Assembly: GCA_047637875.1 (NCBI GenBank)
Contig: JBLJBH010000027.1
Span: 62,001-126,000, forward strand
Direction: 5' to 3'
Source: UBA7396 sp047637875
GTDB lineage: Bacteria > Patescibacteriota > Gracilibacteria > BD1-5 > UBA6164
Length of the DNA stretch: 64,000 nt
Part shown: positions 1 to 10,011 of the stretch, one piece after another
Layout: each line of letters opens with the position of its first letter
Position numbering within the stretch: the stretch's first letter is position 1
The notes under the pieces: model-generated
What the model was told of the DNA's origin: nothing
Seen by the model: only the letters and a program-made list of their open reading frames with translations
Databases searched by the model: none
Translations under genes and position numbers: made by a program

Positions 1-2
1 CA

Positions 3-113
3 TCACTTTTTTTAGATAAATTCTGAAAAATACTTTTATTTGTATTTATTATATTTTTTGTTATATTTTCACCAAAAGTACTTTCTAAATTTTTTAAAAA
101 TGAAGAAAAATAA
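3..113 (+). CDS. C-terminal end of an unidentified membrane protein (partial)
   Basis: This frame is open from the window edge to a TAA at 111-113, with one in-frame TGA read as glycine. The visible 36 residues hold one strongly hydrophobic segment (LLFVFIIFFVIFSP) followed by a lysine-rich tail, so this is probably the last transmembrane helix and cytoplasmic end of a membrane protein. It overlaps the start of the pilin-like gene by 14 bases, as translationally coupled genes do. The family cannot be named from this fragment. A pilus inner-membrane component would fit the neighbour, but that is a guess. Confidence 0.35.
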
Positions 114-768
114 GTTTTGATTTACATTGATAGAAATAATTATTGCTATTAGTATCTTGACTATTACATCTGTTTTTGTAATTAGTTCATTTAATAAAAA
201 TCTAAATAAACAATTATTACAAGAAGAAATAAGTATATTTAGTGATTTTTTATATGATTTTGAAAATAAAGTTTGAAAAGATATTACAGATTATGAAATA
301 AATATTTTAACTTGAGCATTTTATCATTATACATCAAATAAATCATCTAAAATATTATTACAAAAAATACAAAATATAAATTGATTTTCTTGAATAGTTA
401 ATAAATGATTTTCTTGAGCAAATTCAAAAGTATATTTTAATGATGAGTTAGTTTTTACTCATACTTGAACAATAAATTACCCATATAATTTCTCAAAAAA
501 ATGAAATTATAAAATTGAAACTTTCCATTTAAATAATAAATTTAATTTACTATATTTAGAACATTTCTCAAAAATAGATTTAAATAAAAATATATTATTA
601 ACACAAATAAAAGATCATTTAAATAATAATATAGATTGATTAATTATAAAAAATTCAATTTGACAAAAAAGACAATTTTTTACACAATATTGAGAAGAAA
701 TAAATTGAGATATTGATCTTTATTTTGAGGATGAATTAAATCAAATTATTTTAAAATTAACCAAATAA
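100..768 (+). CDS. Type IV pilin-like protein (prepilin N-terminus)
   Basis: 222 aa in code 25. The N-terminus MKKNKFGFTLIEIIIAISIL is a class III signal: a basic leader, G-F-T-L-I-E cleavage and methylation motif, then a hydrophobic helix. PilD-type peptidase would cut after the glycine, which is itself encoded by TGA. The remainder is a variable polar domain rich in N, K and F with no recognised motif, as expected for a minor pilin or pseudopilin. ATG at 100 is chosen because it gives the canonical leader length. The stop is TAA, 2 bases before fmt. Role inferred: subunit of a type IV pilus used for attachment, motility or DNA uptake (comEC lies about 10 kb away). Confidence 0.8.
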
Positions 769-770
769 AT

Positions 771-1730
771 ATGAAAATAGCATTTTTTTGAACATGAGAA
801 TTTTCCAAAAATATTTTGTCTTGAATATTAGACAAAAAAGAATTTGAAGTAAATTTAGTTGTCTCACAACCAGATAAACCTTTTGGAAGAAAACAAGAAC
901 TTATTCCAACTCCAGTAAAAGCCTTTTCATTAGAAAAATGAATTGAGATTTTACAACCAGAAAAACTTAAAAATAATACTGAATTTTTTGAAAAACTTAA
1001 ATCATTAAATCTTGATTTTATAGTAGTAGTTGCTTATGGAAAAATTATTCCAAGTGAAATTTTAGAAATACCAAAATATAGTTGTATAAATATTCACGGA
1101 AGTATTTTACCATCATATCGTTGAGCTTCTCCAATACAAGAAAGTCTAAAAAATTGAGACACAAAGATATGATTGACTATAATGTATATGTCACAGTGAA
1201 TGGATGAGTGAGATATTTTAGCTATAAAGGAAGTTGAAATAGATATTTTAGACAAAACTCCAGATATATTTAAAAAGTTTGAAGATATTTGAGTAGATTT
1301 GCTTCTAAGTACTTTAACGTGAGTTATTGAATGAAAAGTAAAATGAATTGCACAAGACGACTTTCAAGCTACTTATTGTAAAAAAATAGAAAAAGAAGAT
1401 GGAAAAATAGATTTTGAAAAAGAAAGTGTTTTAGAAATTTATAATAAATTTAGAGCTTATTTTCCTTGGCCATGAATTTATACTTATTATAAAGGGAAAA
1501 AATTTGATATAACTGACTGCTTTTTTGAGGAAAATGATTTAACTTTTGATGATGATTTTAGACTTTGAGATGTGGTTGAGTTTGAAGATCATGGTAAAAA
1601 TCAGATTTGAATACTTTGTCAGTGATGAATTTTGATTTTAAACAAAGTAAAACTTGAATGAAAAAAAGAAATGAGTATAAAAGACTTTGTAAACGGAAAT
1701 AAAGATTTTTTAGAATATAATTTTTGTTAA
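771..1730 (+). CDS. fmt: Methionyl-tRNA formyltransferase
   Basis: 319 aa, normal length. It formylates Met-tRNA(fMet) using 10-formyl-THF so that translation can start. The N-terminal Rossmann part begins MKIAFFGTGEFS. The signature INIHGSILPSYRGASPIQ carries the catalytic Asn and His, and MDEGDI supplies the Asp. A C-terminal beta-barrel region follows (KIDFEKESVLEIYNKFRAYFPWPG). Many conserved glycines, including both in GTGEF and the one in YRGA, are encoded by TGA. The gene lies between a pilin-like gene and a small membrane-protein gene whose ATG follows its stop directly. The identification is secure. Confidence 0.96.
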
Positions 1731-1925
1731 ATGAATATTGAGTTTATATATAAAATTTTAGACAATTTAGTTATTTTTTGAGTTTCATGGTTGTTATTAA
1801 TGTTTTTAATTTCTTTTATTATATGATATTATCAGGTAAAATTTCAAGTAAAAGTTGATATAATAAAAGAAATAATTATTCATATTTTAGTTTTTTTATT
1901 TTTATTTTTTATAATTTATTTATAA
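1731..1925 (+). CDS. Small two-helix membrane protein, unknown
   Basis: 64 aa. Two hydrophobic stretches (about residues 14-32 and 46-63) are separated by a short basic loop (YYQVKFQVKVD), consistent with a hairpin membrane protein. The ATG follows the fmt stop directly and the gene ends 4 bases before the next ATG, so it belongs to the same transcription unit. Two in-frame TGA codons are read as Gly. No family recognised. An accessory subunit for the adjacent ABC-2 permease is possible but not shown. Confidence 0.7.
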
Positions 1926-1929
1926 TTTT

Positions 1930-2691
1930 ATGTTAAATATTGCATTAAATACATTTAAAGAAATTATTAGAAACAAGTTTTTATACTTGATTTTAGTATT
2001 TGCATTTTTATTTATAATTTTTTCTATTTCTCTTGGTAAACTTACTATCGGAGAAGATCAAAAAGTAGTAACTGATTTTTGAATTGCAATGATAGAAATA
2101 TTTGGTTTAGTTTGAGTCTTGTTTGTTTGAAGTCAACTTTTATTTAAAGAAATTGAATGAAAAACTATATTTTTAATACTTTCAAAACCTATTAAAAGAT
2201 ATGAATTTATTTTGGGAAAATTTTTTGGTTTTTCTCTTGTAATATTTTTAATAACATTTTTACAATCAATTTTATACTTAATAGTTTTATATTTTAAAGC
2301 AATAGAAATAGAGAGCTTAATAGTTTTTTCTTTGATTTTTATATTTTTAAAACTTATTATTCTTGTTTGAATAGTATTATTTTTATCAACTTTTATGTCA
2401 AATATTTTGACTATAATTGTGTCTATAATGATTTATTTAGTATCACATAGTTTTTCATTGCTTTTGGATTTAGTTTTAAGAACAAAAATAATTTTTTTAG
2501 AATTTTGAACTAAATTATTACAACTTTTATTTCCTCCTTTTGAGGCATTAAATACAAAAGATTATATAGGAAGTTTTGCGAAATTTGATATAAGTTTTTT
2601 CTTGCAAAATATTGCTTATAGTTTATTTTATCTTGCTTTAATTTTATTTTTCACCATTTTAATATTTAATAAAAAGAAATTTGAAAATTAA
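1930..2691 (+). CDS. ABC-2 type transporter permease
   Basis: 253 aa with about six hydrophobic helices. The N-terminus MLNIALNTFKEIIRNKFLYL and the loop LLFKEIEGKTIFLILSKPIKRYEFILGK match the ABC-2 permease pattern (F-x-x-E-x-E-x-x-T, then L-S-K-P-x-x-R). Such permeases pair with an ATPase to export polysaccharides, lipids or drugs. No ATPase gene is adjacent here, so the partner must be elsewhere. The 3' end overlaps the proposed prmC start by 11 bases. The substrate cannot be predicted. Confidence 0.85.
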
Positions 2692-3343
2692 TCATATTCC
2701 AAACGAAGAGTTTTACTCAATTCCTTTTTATGTAGACAAAAGAGTTTTAATTCCAAGAAATGATACAGAAATTTTAGTCGATAAAGTTTTTAGAGAAATC
2801 AATAAAGATACAACTTTAATCGATGTTTGAACTTGAAGCGGAGCAATTCCAATTGCTATTGTAAAAAATGCAGAAATTTCAAATTTTTTTGCTTTAGATA
2901 TTTCACTTGAAGCTTTAGAAGTAGCAAAAATAAATTTAGAAATAAATAAAATTCAAGACAAAATAGAATTATTTTACTCAGATTTACTTGAAATTTTTTT
3001 GTCTTGAAAATTAAAAATTGAAGCTCCAAATATTATAATAACAGCAAATCTTCCATATATAAAAGATGGAGATATTGAGAATATGGACAAAGAAGTTTTA
3101 GAAAATGAACCACATTTAGCTCTTTTTGGCTGACCAAAAACGGGTTTTGAAATGTATGAAAAACTTATTTGACAAGTTTTTGAATTAAAAAAGATATTTA
3201 AAACAAACATCATACTTTTCATAGAAATTTGATTTGATCAGCATGAATATTCTTCAGAGTATTTGTCATCTATATGATTAAAATTTGAATATTTCAAAGA
3301 TTTGAATAATATACACAGAGTTATAAAAATAGATTTTAATTAA
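2681..3343 (+). CDS. prmC: PrmC/HemK-type glutamine methyltransferase, short form
   Basis: 220 aa from a TTG start. PrmC methylates the GGQ glutamine of release factors using SAM. Visible signatures are RVLIPRNDTEILVDKV (family RPETE region), the SAM loop LIDVGTGSGAIPIAI, FALDIS, and ANLPYI where the catalytic motif is usually NPPY. No ATG precedes the conserved core: upstream of a stop at 2660 the frame offers only TTG at 2681, which overlaps the permease gene. The roughly 70-residue N-terminal helical domain that docks release factor is therefore missing. N-terminal loss and NLPY instead of NPPY are both unusual. A different methyltransferase specificity is possible. Confidence 0.8.
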
Positions 3344-3349
3344 AAAAAT

Positions 3350-4012
3350 ATGTGATTAGAAGATTTTATTCCAAGTGAGTCCTGAGCTGATGCTTGACCA
3401 AAATCCAGTGAAGTTTCTGAAAAATTCAAAGAGTCAGTAAAAAAATCAAGTGCTTGAATAAAAAGAGTACAAAAGGATGAAAAAAAAGCTAAAAAATTTG
3501 ATTTACTTTTAGCTCAATTTTTAACACAAATTATTAGAAATCCAAAATATGATTTTTTGCTTGATGATTTATTTAAAACTTTAGATAATTGATATAGTTC
3601 AAATTTTTTACTTTGAGTTTTGTCTTTAATTTATTTACCAATAAGTGATAAAATTAGAGAGTTATCAAAAAAAGAAGTTATAGAGTTTAATTATATAAAA
3701 ACTTTTGAAGAAATTAATTTTGACGATAATAATTTAGATGAAAGTATTAAAAATAGAATTAATTTTTGGATAGAAGATATTACAGATATTATTTGAATAG
3801 AGTATTCTTCTCTTCAAATACAAAATGTGAAAAAATTATTTAAAAATAAAGAAACATTCAATCAGCTTTTAATTTTTACTTCTTTAGTATTTCAATTTTT
3901 CTTTAAAGAATTAAATATAAATATGGATATAAGTAAATCAAATAGTTATATGGAATTTATTCTAGGACAAATTTTTCAAAAATTAAATGAAATAGAAGTG
4001 GAAGAAATATAA
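3350..4012 (+). CDS. Conserved-looking hypothetical protein
   Basis: 220 aa, mostly alpha-helical and acidic, with no transmembrane segment. The first 50 residues are charged and low-complexity (SSEVSEKFKESVKKSS, then VQKDEKKAKK). The middle (DLLLAQFLTQIIRNPKYDFLLDDLF and LLGVLSLIYLPISDKIREL) looks like a compact helical bundle. Seven in-frame TGA codons show it is a real code-25 gene. It starts 7 bases after prmC and is followed by a strong terminator, so it closes the transcription unit that begins upstream of fmt. Function unknown. Confidence 0.75.
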
Positions 4013-4017
4013 ATCGG

Positions 4018-4047
4018 AAAACCCCCAGAAAAATTCTAGGGGTTTTT
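4018..4047 (+). terminator. Rho-independent terminator
   Basis: An imperfect hairpin (AACCCC-AGAA paired with TTCTAGGGGTT) followed by a T run, 6 bases after the stop of the 220 aa gene. It ends the fmt-prmC transcription unit. Confidence 0.85.
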
Positions 4048-4048
4048 A

Positions 4049-4311
4049 TAATGTCTCAAAGTCAACAAAATGCAACTTTGAGAACTTATCTTGGTTTTTA
4101 AGCCATCTAAAAAAGAGGCTCTAAACATAGTTATTATGCTATTTATTTTAATTTTTATTTTCAAATAGCAATAATCAATTTAACTTACATCCATATATTT
4201 AAATATAGGATGAAGTATAAAATATCTTTTTGAGTAAATGGCACTCAATTTATGGCGCTTATGACTTATATAATTTTATAAGCTATAAGAAAGATTTATT
4301 TAAAAAACAAA
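4049..4311. other. Intergenic region with several hairpins, possible small RNA
   Basis: There is no ORF of note in code 25 on either strand. Several inverted repeats lie in series: TCTCAAAGT with ACTTTGAGA (about 4053-4083), AGCC with GGCT (about 4102-4124), CATCC with GGATG enclosing an AT-rich stem (about 4188-4212), and GAGT with ACTC. The first stem is 9 bp without mismatches, which is notable in such AT-rich DNA. This could be a structured non-coding RNA or overlapping 3' ends of convergent genes. No known RNA family was recognised. Confidence 0.3.
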
Positions 4312-4539
4312 TCATATTATCTCATATTTTTTCATTATATAGTACAACATGCATGCAAAAATGAGAAAAATTATTGCTTTCCAAACAGGCATTATCAGTA
4401 GTATTATTGTTAATATAATAATACCAATAACCCCAAATATATATATAGCCCCTAAAACTCCCCAATATATAAAAATAAGTAGAAGTATCAAGATTGTTCC
4501 AAAAAAAGCAGCAATTCCTAAAAAAAAGTTCTTTAACAT
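4312..4539 (-). CDS. Small membrane protein with a Shine-Dalgarno site and no TGA codons
   Basis: 75 aa, almost entirely hydrophobic: about three helices between residues 2 and 68 and a short lysine tail (MKKYEII). The family is not recognised. It is preceded by AGAGGT about 8 bases before the ATG, a clear Shine-Dalgarno sequence that neighbouring genes lack. All six of its glycines use GGN, although local genes often use TGA. Upstream lies an inverted repeat (AACAACAA/TTGTTGTT). These points suggest recent arrival from a standard-code donor or a special expression mode. It is short, so chance cannot be excluded. Confidence 0.6.
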   Translation of the reverse strand: MLKNFFLGIAAFFGTILILLLIFIYWGVLGAIYIFGVIGIIILTIILLIMPVWKAIIFLIFACMLYYIMKKYEII

Positions 4540-4706
4540 TTAGGTTACCTCTTTCAAAAAAGTTAAGAATTGTTGTTATTTTTCATATTGACAAACAACA
4601 ACAAAGTCATTATAAAAATAAAATTTAAATATCAAATTTATTTATAATATTTTTACTATTTTAAAAAAATTACTATTATATTAAACAATATAAATAATTA
4701 TAAATT

Positions 4707-5513
4707 ATGAAACAAATTGAATTAAATGGAAATTATATTTGTTATGATGATTATCAATTGGAAGAAAAAAAAGAATTAATTGATTTTTTAGAGTGTGACT
4801 ATTTAAAACAAATCATAAATTCTTTTGATAAAAAAATAGTTATTGTTCTTGGTTGAGATGGAACTATGCTTAGAGCCATAAAAGAGCATTATAAAAAAGG
4901 ACCACCATTTTTATGAATTAATTTTTGACATAAATGATTTTTACTCAATTCAAAAGAGTTTATTAAACCAAATATGTTATATGTAGAAAGAAAATATCCA
5001 CTTATTGAAGTTGAAATTGAAAGTAATGGAATTACAAAAAAAGCCATTGCTGTAAATGAAATTGATATTAGAGCTTGAAATTGAAAAATGATTTCTCTTG
5101 ATATTTCTCTCTCAAAAAGACAAGCTATAAATATAGAATGAGATGGAATTATAGTTTCAACTCCAGCAGGTTCAACGGGGTATAATAGTTCCCTTGGGTG
5201 ACCAATGATCCCCCATACTTTAAATGCTTTTGTTATAACACCAAAAGCTCCTTGGAAACCAAAATGACAAACTTCAGTTTTGATAAATGATAATGAAACT
5301 ATTGAAATTAAAAATGTTTGAAGAAGACTTTTTACAGAAATATATTGTGATTGAAAAGAATTTTTAATTACACAAAATTGATTACAAACTGATATAACAA
5401 TCAAAAAAAGTAATCAAAATATTACACTTCTTATTTCTAAAGATTATCTTGATACTTGGGATAATAAAGTACTTCAAGAGCAAGGATTTCAGATGAAATG
5501 AAATGTTTTGTAA
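4707..5513 (+). CDS. nadK: NAD kinase
   Basis: 268 aa. It phosphorylates NAD to NADP with ATP or polyphosphate. Hallmarks in order: VIVLGGDGTMLRA (GGDGT), LGINFGHKGFL (family G-x-N-x-G-x-x-G-F-L), AVNEIDI (NE-D motif) and GDGIIVSTPAGSTGYN. Several motif glycines, including the second Gly of GGDGT, are encoded by TGA. ATG at 4707 gives a normal N-terminus. It lies upstream of a small helical protein and the fusA promoter. The identification is secure. Confidence 0.95.
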
Positions 5514-5538
5514 AAATTTAATACATTAAAATATTACT

Positions 5539-5799
5539 ATGGAATCACAATGAAATGAAAAAATTCTTTCTTTATTAAATACACATGATAGAAATCTTTT
5601 AATTAGTTATATTGAAATAGATGAAATAAAAAATCCTGAAGAAAAAGCATCTCAATTAAAAAATATAGAACTTAGAATAAAAGAAATACAAGATGTTATT
5701 AAAATTTTAGAATTAAAATGAGGAAATAGTGACAAAATAACACAACTAGAAAAAGAATTAAAAATTTTTTATATTTTCATAAAAGAAAATAAATCATAA
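5539..5799 (+). CDS. Small helical hypothetical protein
   Basis: 86 aa, highly charged and predicted to form one or two long helices or coiled coils (EEKASQLKNIELRIKEIQDV). No membrane segment. Two in-frame TGA codons support real coding use of code 25. It starts 25 bases after nadK, so probably shares its transcript, and it ends about 55 bases before the fusA promoter. Function unknown. Confidence 0.6.
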
Positions 5800-5855
5800 T
5801 TAAAAAATAGCTTTATAAAATAATTAAAACTTTTATAGAAAAATCAAAAAAATCT

Positions 5856-5883
5856 TTGACTTTAACCCTATTTTGTATACAAT
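5856..5883 (+). promoter_or_regulatory. Promoter of fusA
   Basis: TTGACT at 5856-5861 and TACAAT at 5878-5883 with a 16 bp spacer, about 50 bases before the fusA ATG. A good sigma70-type match, as expected for a highly expressed gene. Confidence 0.7.
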
Positions 5884-5934
5884 CTATCAGTCTATTTTTA
5901 AAATAGTTTATTATTTAGTTATTAAGAATTATAT

Positions 5935-8076
5935 ATGGCACAAGGACCAGCACCTTTAGATAAGGTTAGAAATATATGAATTTTTGCTCATATTGATGCG
6001 GGTAAAACTACTACTTCAGAAAGAATATTATTCTATACTGGTAGAATTCATAAAATCGGTGAAACTCATGATTGAGAAGGAACAATGGACTGGATGGAAC
6101 AAGAAAAAGAAAGAGGGATCACTATTACTTCAGCTGCTACTACAGCATTTTGGAAAGATAAACAAATCAATCTTATTGATACCCCAGGTCACGTTGACTT
6201 TACTATTGAAGTAGAAAGATCTCTGAGAGTTCTTGACTGAGGTATTGCAGTTTTTGATGGTTCTCAATGAGTAGAACCTCAATCAGAAACAGTTTGGAAA
6301 CAAGCTGATAAATACGGAGTATCAAGAATCGCTTTCGTTAATAAAATGGATAAAACAGGAGGAGACTTTTTTATGACGATTGATTCTATTAAAAAGAAAT
6401 TAGCTGGAAATAAAGTAGTACCTATTCAATTACCTCTTGGTTTAGAAAGTGACTTTTACTGAGTAATTGATCTTGTTCAAATGAAAGCATTTACATTTGA
6501 AGGAGAACATGGAGAAAAAATAGTTGAAATCGAAATCCCTGCTGATATGAAAGATAAAGCAGAAAGTTATAGACTTGAACTTATGGAAAAAGTTGCTGAA
6601 CAAGACGACGCGTTAATGGAAAAATATTTTGCTGAAGGTGAATTATCTATTGATGAAATTAAATCTGGAATGAGAAAAGGAGTTATTGCAAATAAATTAT
6701 ATCCAGTAGTTTGTGGTACAGCTTTACAAAATAAATGATTACAACTTGTAATTGATGCAGCTTGTGATTATCTTCCAAGTCCAATTGATGTAAATGAAGG
6801 TTTCATTGATGCTATGAATCCAGATAATAAAGAAGAAATAAGAAAAATTAAAATGGCTGATGAATCACCTCTTGGTGCTTTAGCATTTAAAATTACTACC
6901 GATCCATTTGTTTGAAGAATTACATTCGTAAGAGTGTATTCAGGAGTTTTAAAAGCGGGGTCTTATGTATTTAATCCAGTTTCTGGAGAAAAAGAAAGAG
7001 TTTGAAGACTTGTACAAATGCATGCAAATGAAAGGAAAGAAATTGAAGAAATCAGAGCTGGTCATATCGGAGCTGTTATTGGTTTAAAAGATACAAAAAC
7101 TGGAGACACTCTTTGTGATATGAATGATAAATTTTTAGTTGAATCTATGGAATTCCCAGAACCAGTAATTCATATTTCTGTGGAACCAAAAACAAAAGCG
7201 GATCAAGAAAGAATGGGGATGGCATTAAATAAATTAGCTGAAGAAGATCCATCATTTAGAGTTTCTTCAAATGCTGAAACTGGACAAACTATTATCGCTG
7301 GTATGGGTGAATTACACTTAGATATCATTGTTGATAGAATGAAAAGAGAATTTAAAGTTGAATGTAATGTTGGTGCTCCACAAGTTGCATATAGAGAAAC
7401 TATTAGAAATACTGTAGTTGATGCTGAATGTAAATATTCTAAACAATCTTGAGGTAGAGGTCAATACGGACACGTTGTTATTACATTTGAACCATATAAA
7501 GAGGCTGATACTGATGATAAAGATGGGATTAAATTAACAAATAAATTCGTAAATAAAGTAGTTTGAGGAACTATCCCAAAAGAATATATTCCATGAATTG
7601 AAAAATGATTAAATGAAGCTTATACAAGAGGTTTCTTAGCAGGGTATCCAATGGTTGATATAAAAGCTACCGTAACTTTCGGGTCTTACCATGATGTTGA
7701 CTCTTCAGAACTTGCGTTTAAAATCGCTGCTTCTAAAGCATTTAGAATTGCTTGTAAAAAAGCATCTCCTGTATTACTTGAGCCAATCATGAAAGTGGAA
7801 ATCAATACTCCAGAAGAATACATGGGAGACGTTCTTGGTCAAGTAAACTCAAAAAGAGGTAGAATTGAAGAAATGGGACAAAGAGGTTTAGCAAAAGTTA
7901 TTACTGCGTACATTCCATTATCTGAAATGTTTGGTTATTCAACTGAATTAAGATCTGCTTCACAATGAAGAGCTACTTATGCTATGGAATTCCATCATTA
8001 TGACGAAGTTCCAGCAAACGTTGCTACGAAAATTAGAGAAGAAAGAGGATTCAAACTTGAAGAAGATGATGAATAG
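5935..8076 (+). CDS. fusA: Elongation factor G
   Basis: 713 aa, full length. EF-G is the GTPase that translocates tRNAs and mRNA on the ribosome. The G domain shows IFAHIDAGKTTT (P-loop), RGITITSAATTAFW (switch I), DTPGHVDFT (G3) and NKMDK (G4). The later domains (ADQERMGMALNKLAEEDPSF, ISGMGELHLD-type motif, GRGQYGHVV) follow in order. Twenty or so TGA codons fall at family glycines, making this one of the best proofs of code 25 in the window. Key P-loop glycines use GGN instead. It has its own promoter and terminator, so is probably monocistronic. Confidence 0.98.
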
Positions 8077-8083
8077 TAAGATC

Positions 8084-8113
8084 AAAAAATCACTCCAATT
8101 GGAGTGATTTTTT
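8084..8113 (+). terminator. Terminator of fusA
   Basis: A near-perfect palindrome: AAAAAATCACTCC, loop AATT, GGAGTGATTTTTT. The symmetric A and T runs would let it work in both directions. Confidence 0.9.
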
Positions 8114-8122
8114 AGTTTTTAT

Positions 8123-8415
8123 TTGACTTTTTCACTATTTTTGTAATATAAATATAGCTTTTTTGAAAAAAAGCTATTAATTCCAGAAAAATGTTAATTT
8201 AAAAAATTAATTTAAAATATTAGGAGAATAAAAAATAAACCTTCAAAAAAATACTTAAAAATTTAAAATTTTTTCAAAATACTCTGACAAATAAAAACAA
8301 TTTGGGAGTATCATAAAATCAATTTATCTAATTTCTTTAGAAAAATTTTTCTATTTATTTTTATGTTTTATTCTTTTAATAAAAGGAAACTATTTTATTA
8401 CCTAAAACAAAAGAT
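8123..8415 (+). promoter_or_regulatory. Promoter and long structured leader of rny
   Basis: TTGACT at 8123-8128 is followed by TAATAT (8144-8149) or TATAAA (8147-8152), giving a transcript start near 8158. That leaves about 250 bases before the rny ATG with no ORF. The leader holds two palindromes: TAGCTTTTTT with AAAAAAGCTA (8155-8176), right at the predicted start, and TAGAAAAA with TTTTTCTA (8338-8353). Long leaders that the enzyme itself cleaves are known for RNase E. The same for this RNase Y is inference. Confidence 0.5.
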
Positions 8416-9927
8416 ATGTATTATTTATTAACATGACTTTTGATTTGAGGAGTTTTATCATTTTTATTGTTAAAATTTTTAGAATCAAAAAAAGAAGTTC
8501 AAGCTCAATCTAAATCAGCGCAATTACTTAAAAAAGCTGAAGTAGAAAAAGAGGAAATGCTTAGAAAAGCAAAACAAGAAGCAGATACAACTTTAAATAA
8601 AGCAAAACAAGAGTCTTCTGAATTACTTAAAAAAGCTGAAAAATTAGAAGAAAGACTTTTAGAAAAAGAAGAAAAATTAGAATCAAAACTAGAAGAAATT
8701 AGTAAAAAACAAGATGCAATCATGCAAAGAGAAGAAAATCTTAAACAAAAACAAGAAGATCTTTCTAAAAAAGAAGATGAACTTGATAATAAATTGTCTG
8801 CAATGGCAAAATTGTCTATTGAAGAAGCAAGAGAACTTCTTTTAAAACAAATTTCAGAGAAATATGAAAAAGATTCTATTACTCAAATAGAAAAATATAA
8901 AAAAGGTATTGAAGAAAGAAAAAATGAAGTGGCAAGAGAAATAGTTATAAAATCTATTCAACAATATGCCTGAGATGTAACAAGTGAAGTTACAACAACT
9001 CTAATTCCTCTTCCAAATGATGATTTAAAATGAAAACTTATCTGAAAAGAATGAAGAAATATTGTTGCATTTGAAAGAGCAACTTGAGTAGCTTTAATTA
9101 TTGATGATACACCTGATACTGTATTTATTTCAGCTTTTGATTTATTTAAAAGATATATTGCAAAAAAATCACTTGAAAAATTACTTGAAGATGGAAGAAT
9201 TCAACCAGCAAGAATTGAAGAAATAGTAGAAATAACGACAAATGAGGCAGATATTTTACTTAAAGATATTGGTAAAAAAACTCTTGATGAATTAAATATT
9301 ACTTGAATTCCAGAAGAAATTATTCCACTTATTTGAAAATTAAGATTTAGAACTAGTTACTGACAAAATATTTTAAAACACTCTACAGAAGTTGCTTATA
9401 TAGCTGAAAGTATTGCTAAAGATCTAAATCTTGACCCAGTATTAGCAAAAAAAGGATGACTTTTACATGATATCTGAAAAGCACTTGATCATGATATAGA
9501 ATGAACTCATCCAGAAATCTGAGCAAAAGTTTGAAGAAAATATGGTTTGGCTGAAAATGTTATTGATATGATAGAAAATCATCATAATGAACCAACTGGA
9601 ATTTCTATATATGCTGCAATCGTTCAAATGGCTGATGCTATAAGTTCAGTAAGACCTGGTGCTAGAAGAGAATCAATAGAACAATATGTAAAAAGAGTTA
9701 AAGAAATGGAAGCATTAGTAGGAAGTTTTCCTTGAGTATCAAAAGCTTATGCGATAAGCGCTTGAAGAGAAGTAAGGGTATTTGTTGATTCAGATAGTGT
9801 ATCTGATTTTGAAGCTCATGAAATGGCAAGAAATATAGCATTAGATATTGAAGCAAAATTAAATTATCCATGAGAAGTTAAGGTTAATTTAATCAGAGAG
9901 ATGAGAGTTATAGAGTATGCAAAATAG
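8416..9927 (+). CDS. rny: Ribonuclease Y
   Basis: 503 aa. RNase Y is the membrane-anchored endoribonuclease that starts mRNA decay in many bacteria lacking RNase E. In order: an N-terminal membrane helix (YYLLTGLLIGGVLSFLLLK), a long coiled coil (about residues 25-180, repeated LKKAEKLEERLLEKEEKLE-type sequence), a KH domain (LIGKEGRNIVAFERATGV) and an HD domain (LLHDIGKALDHDIEGTHPEIGA) with the metal-binding His-Asp pair, then ENHHNE and ADAISSVRPGAR. The G of LLHDIGKA and other conserved glycines are encoded by TGA. It has its own promoter, long leader and terminator. Confidence 0.97.
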
Positions 9928-9933
9928 AAAATT

Positions 9934-9966
9934 AAAGTCAAACAAACTAAAGTTTGACTTTTTTTG
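9934..9966 (+). terminator. Terminator of rny
   Basis: A 10 bp stem AAAGTCAAAC / GTTTGACTTT with an 8-base loop, then a T run, starting 7 bases after the rny stop. Confidence 0.9.
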
Positions 9967-10011
9967 TGTTAAAAATAAAATCAAATTATATTTATCAATT
10001 ATTAAATAAAC

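Noticed and set aside
4889..5404. 171-codon minus-strand ORF
   Set aside because: It lies antisense to nadK, whose motifs are unambiguous; it has no motif or signals of its own.
5984..8076. Apparent fragmentation of EF-G into several ORFs, as if a pseudogene
   Set aside because: All breaks are TGA codons at conserved glycines; with TGA as Gly the gene is intact.
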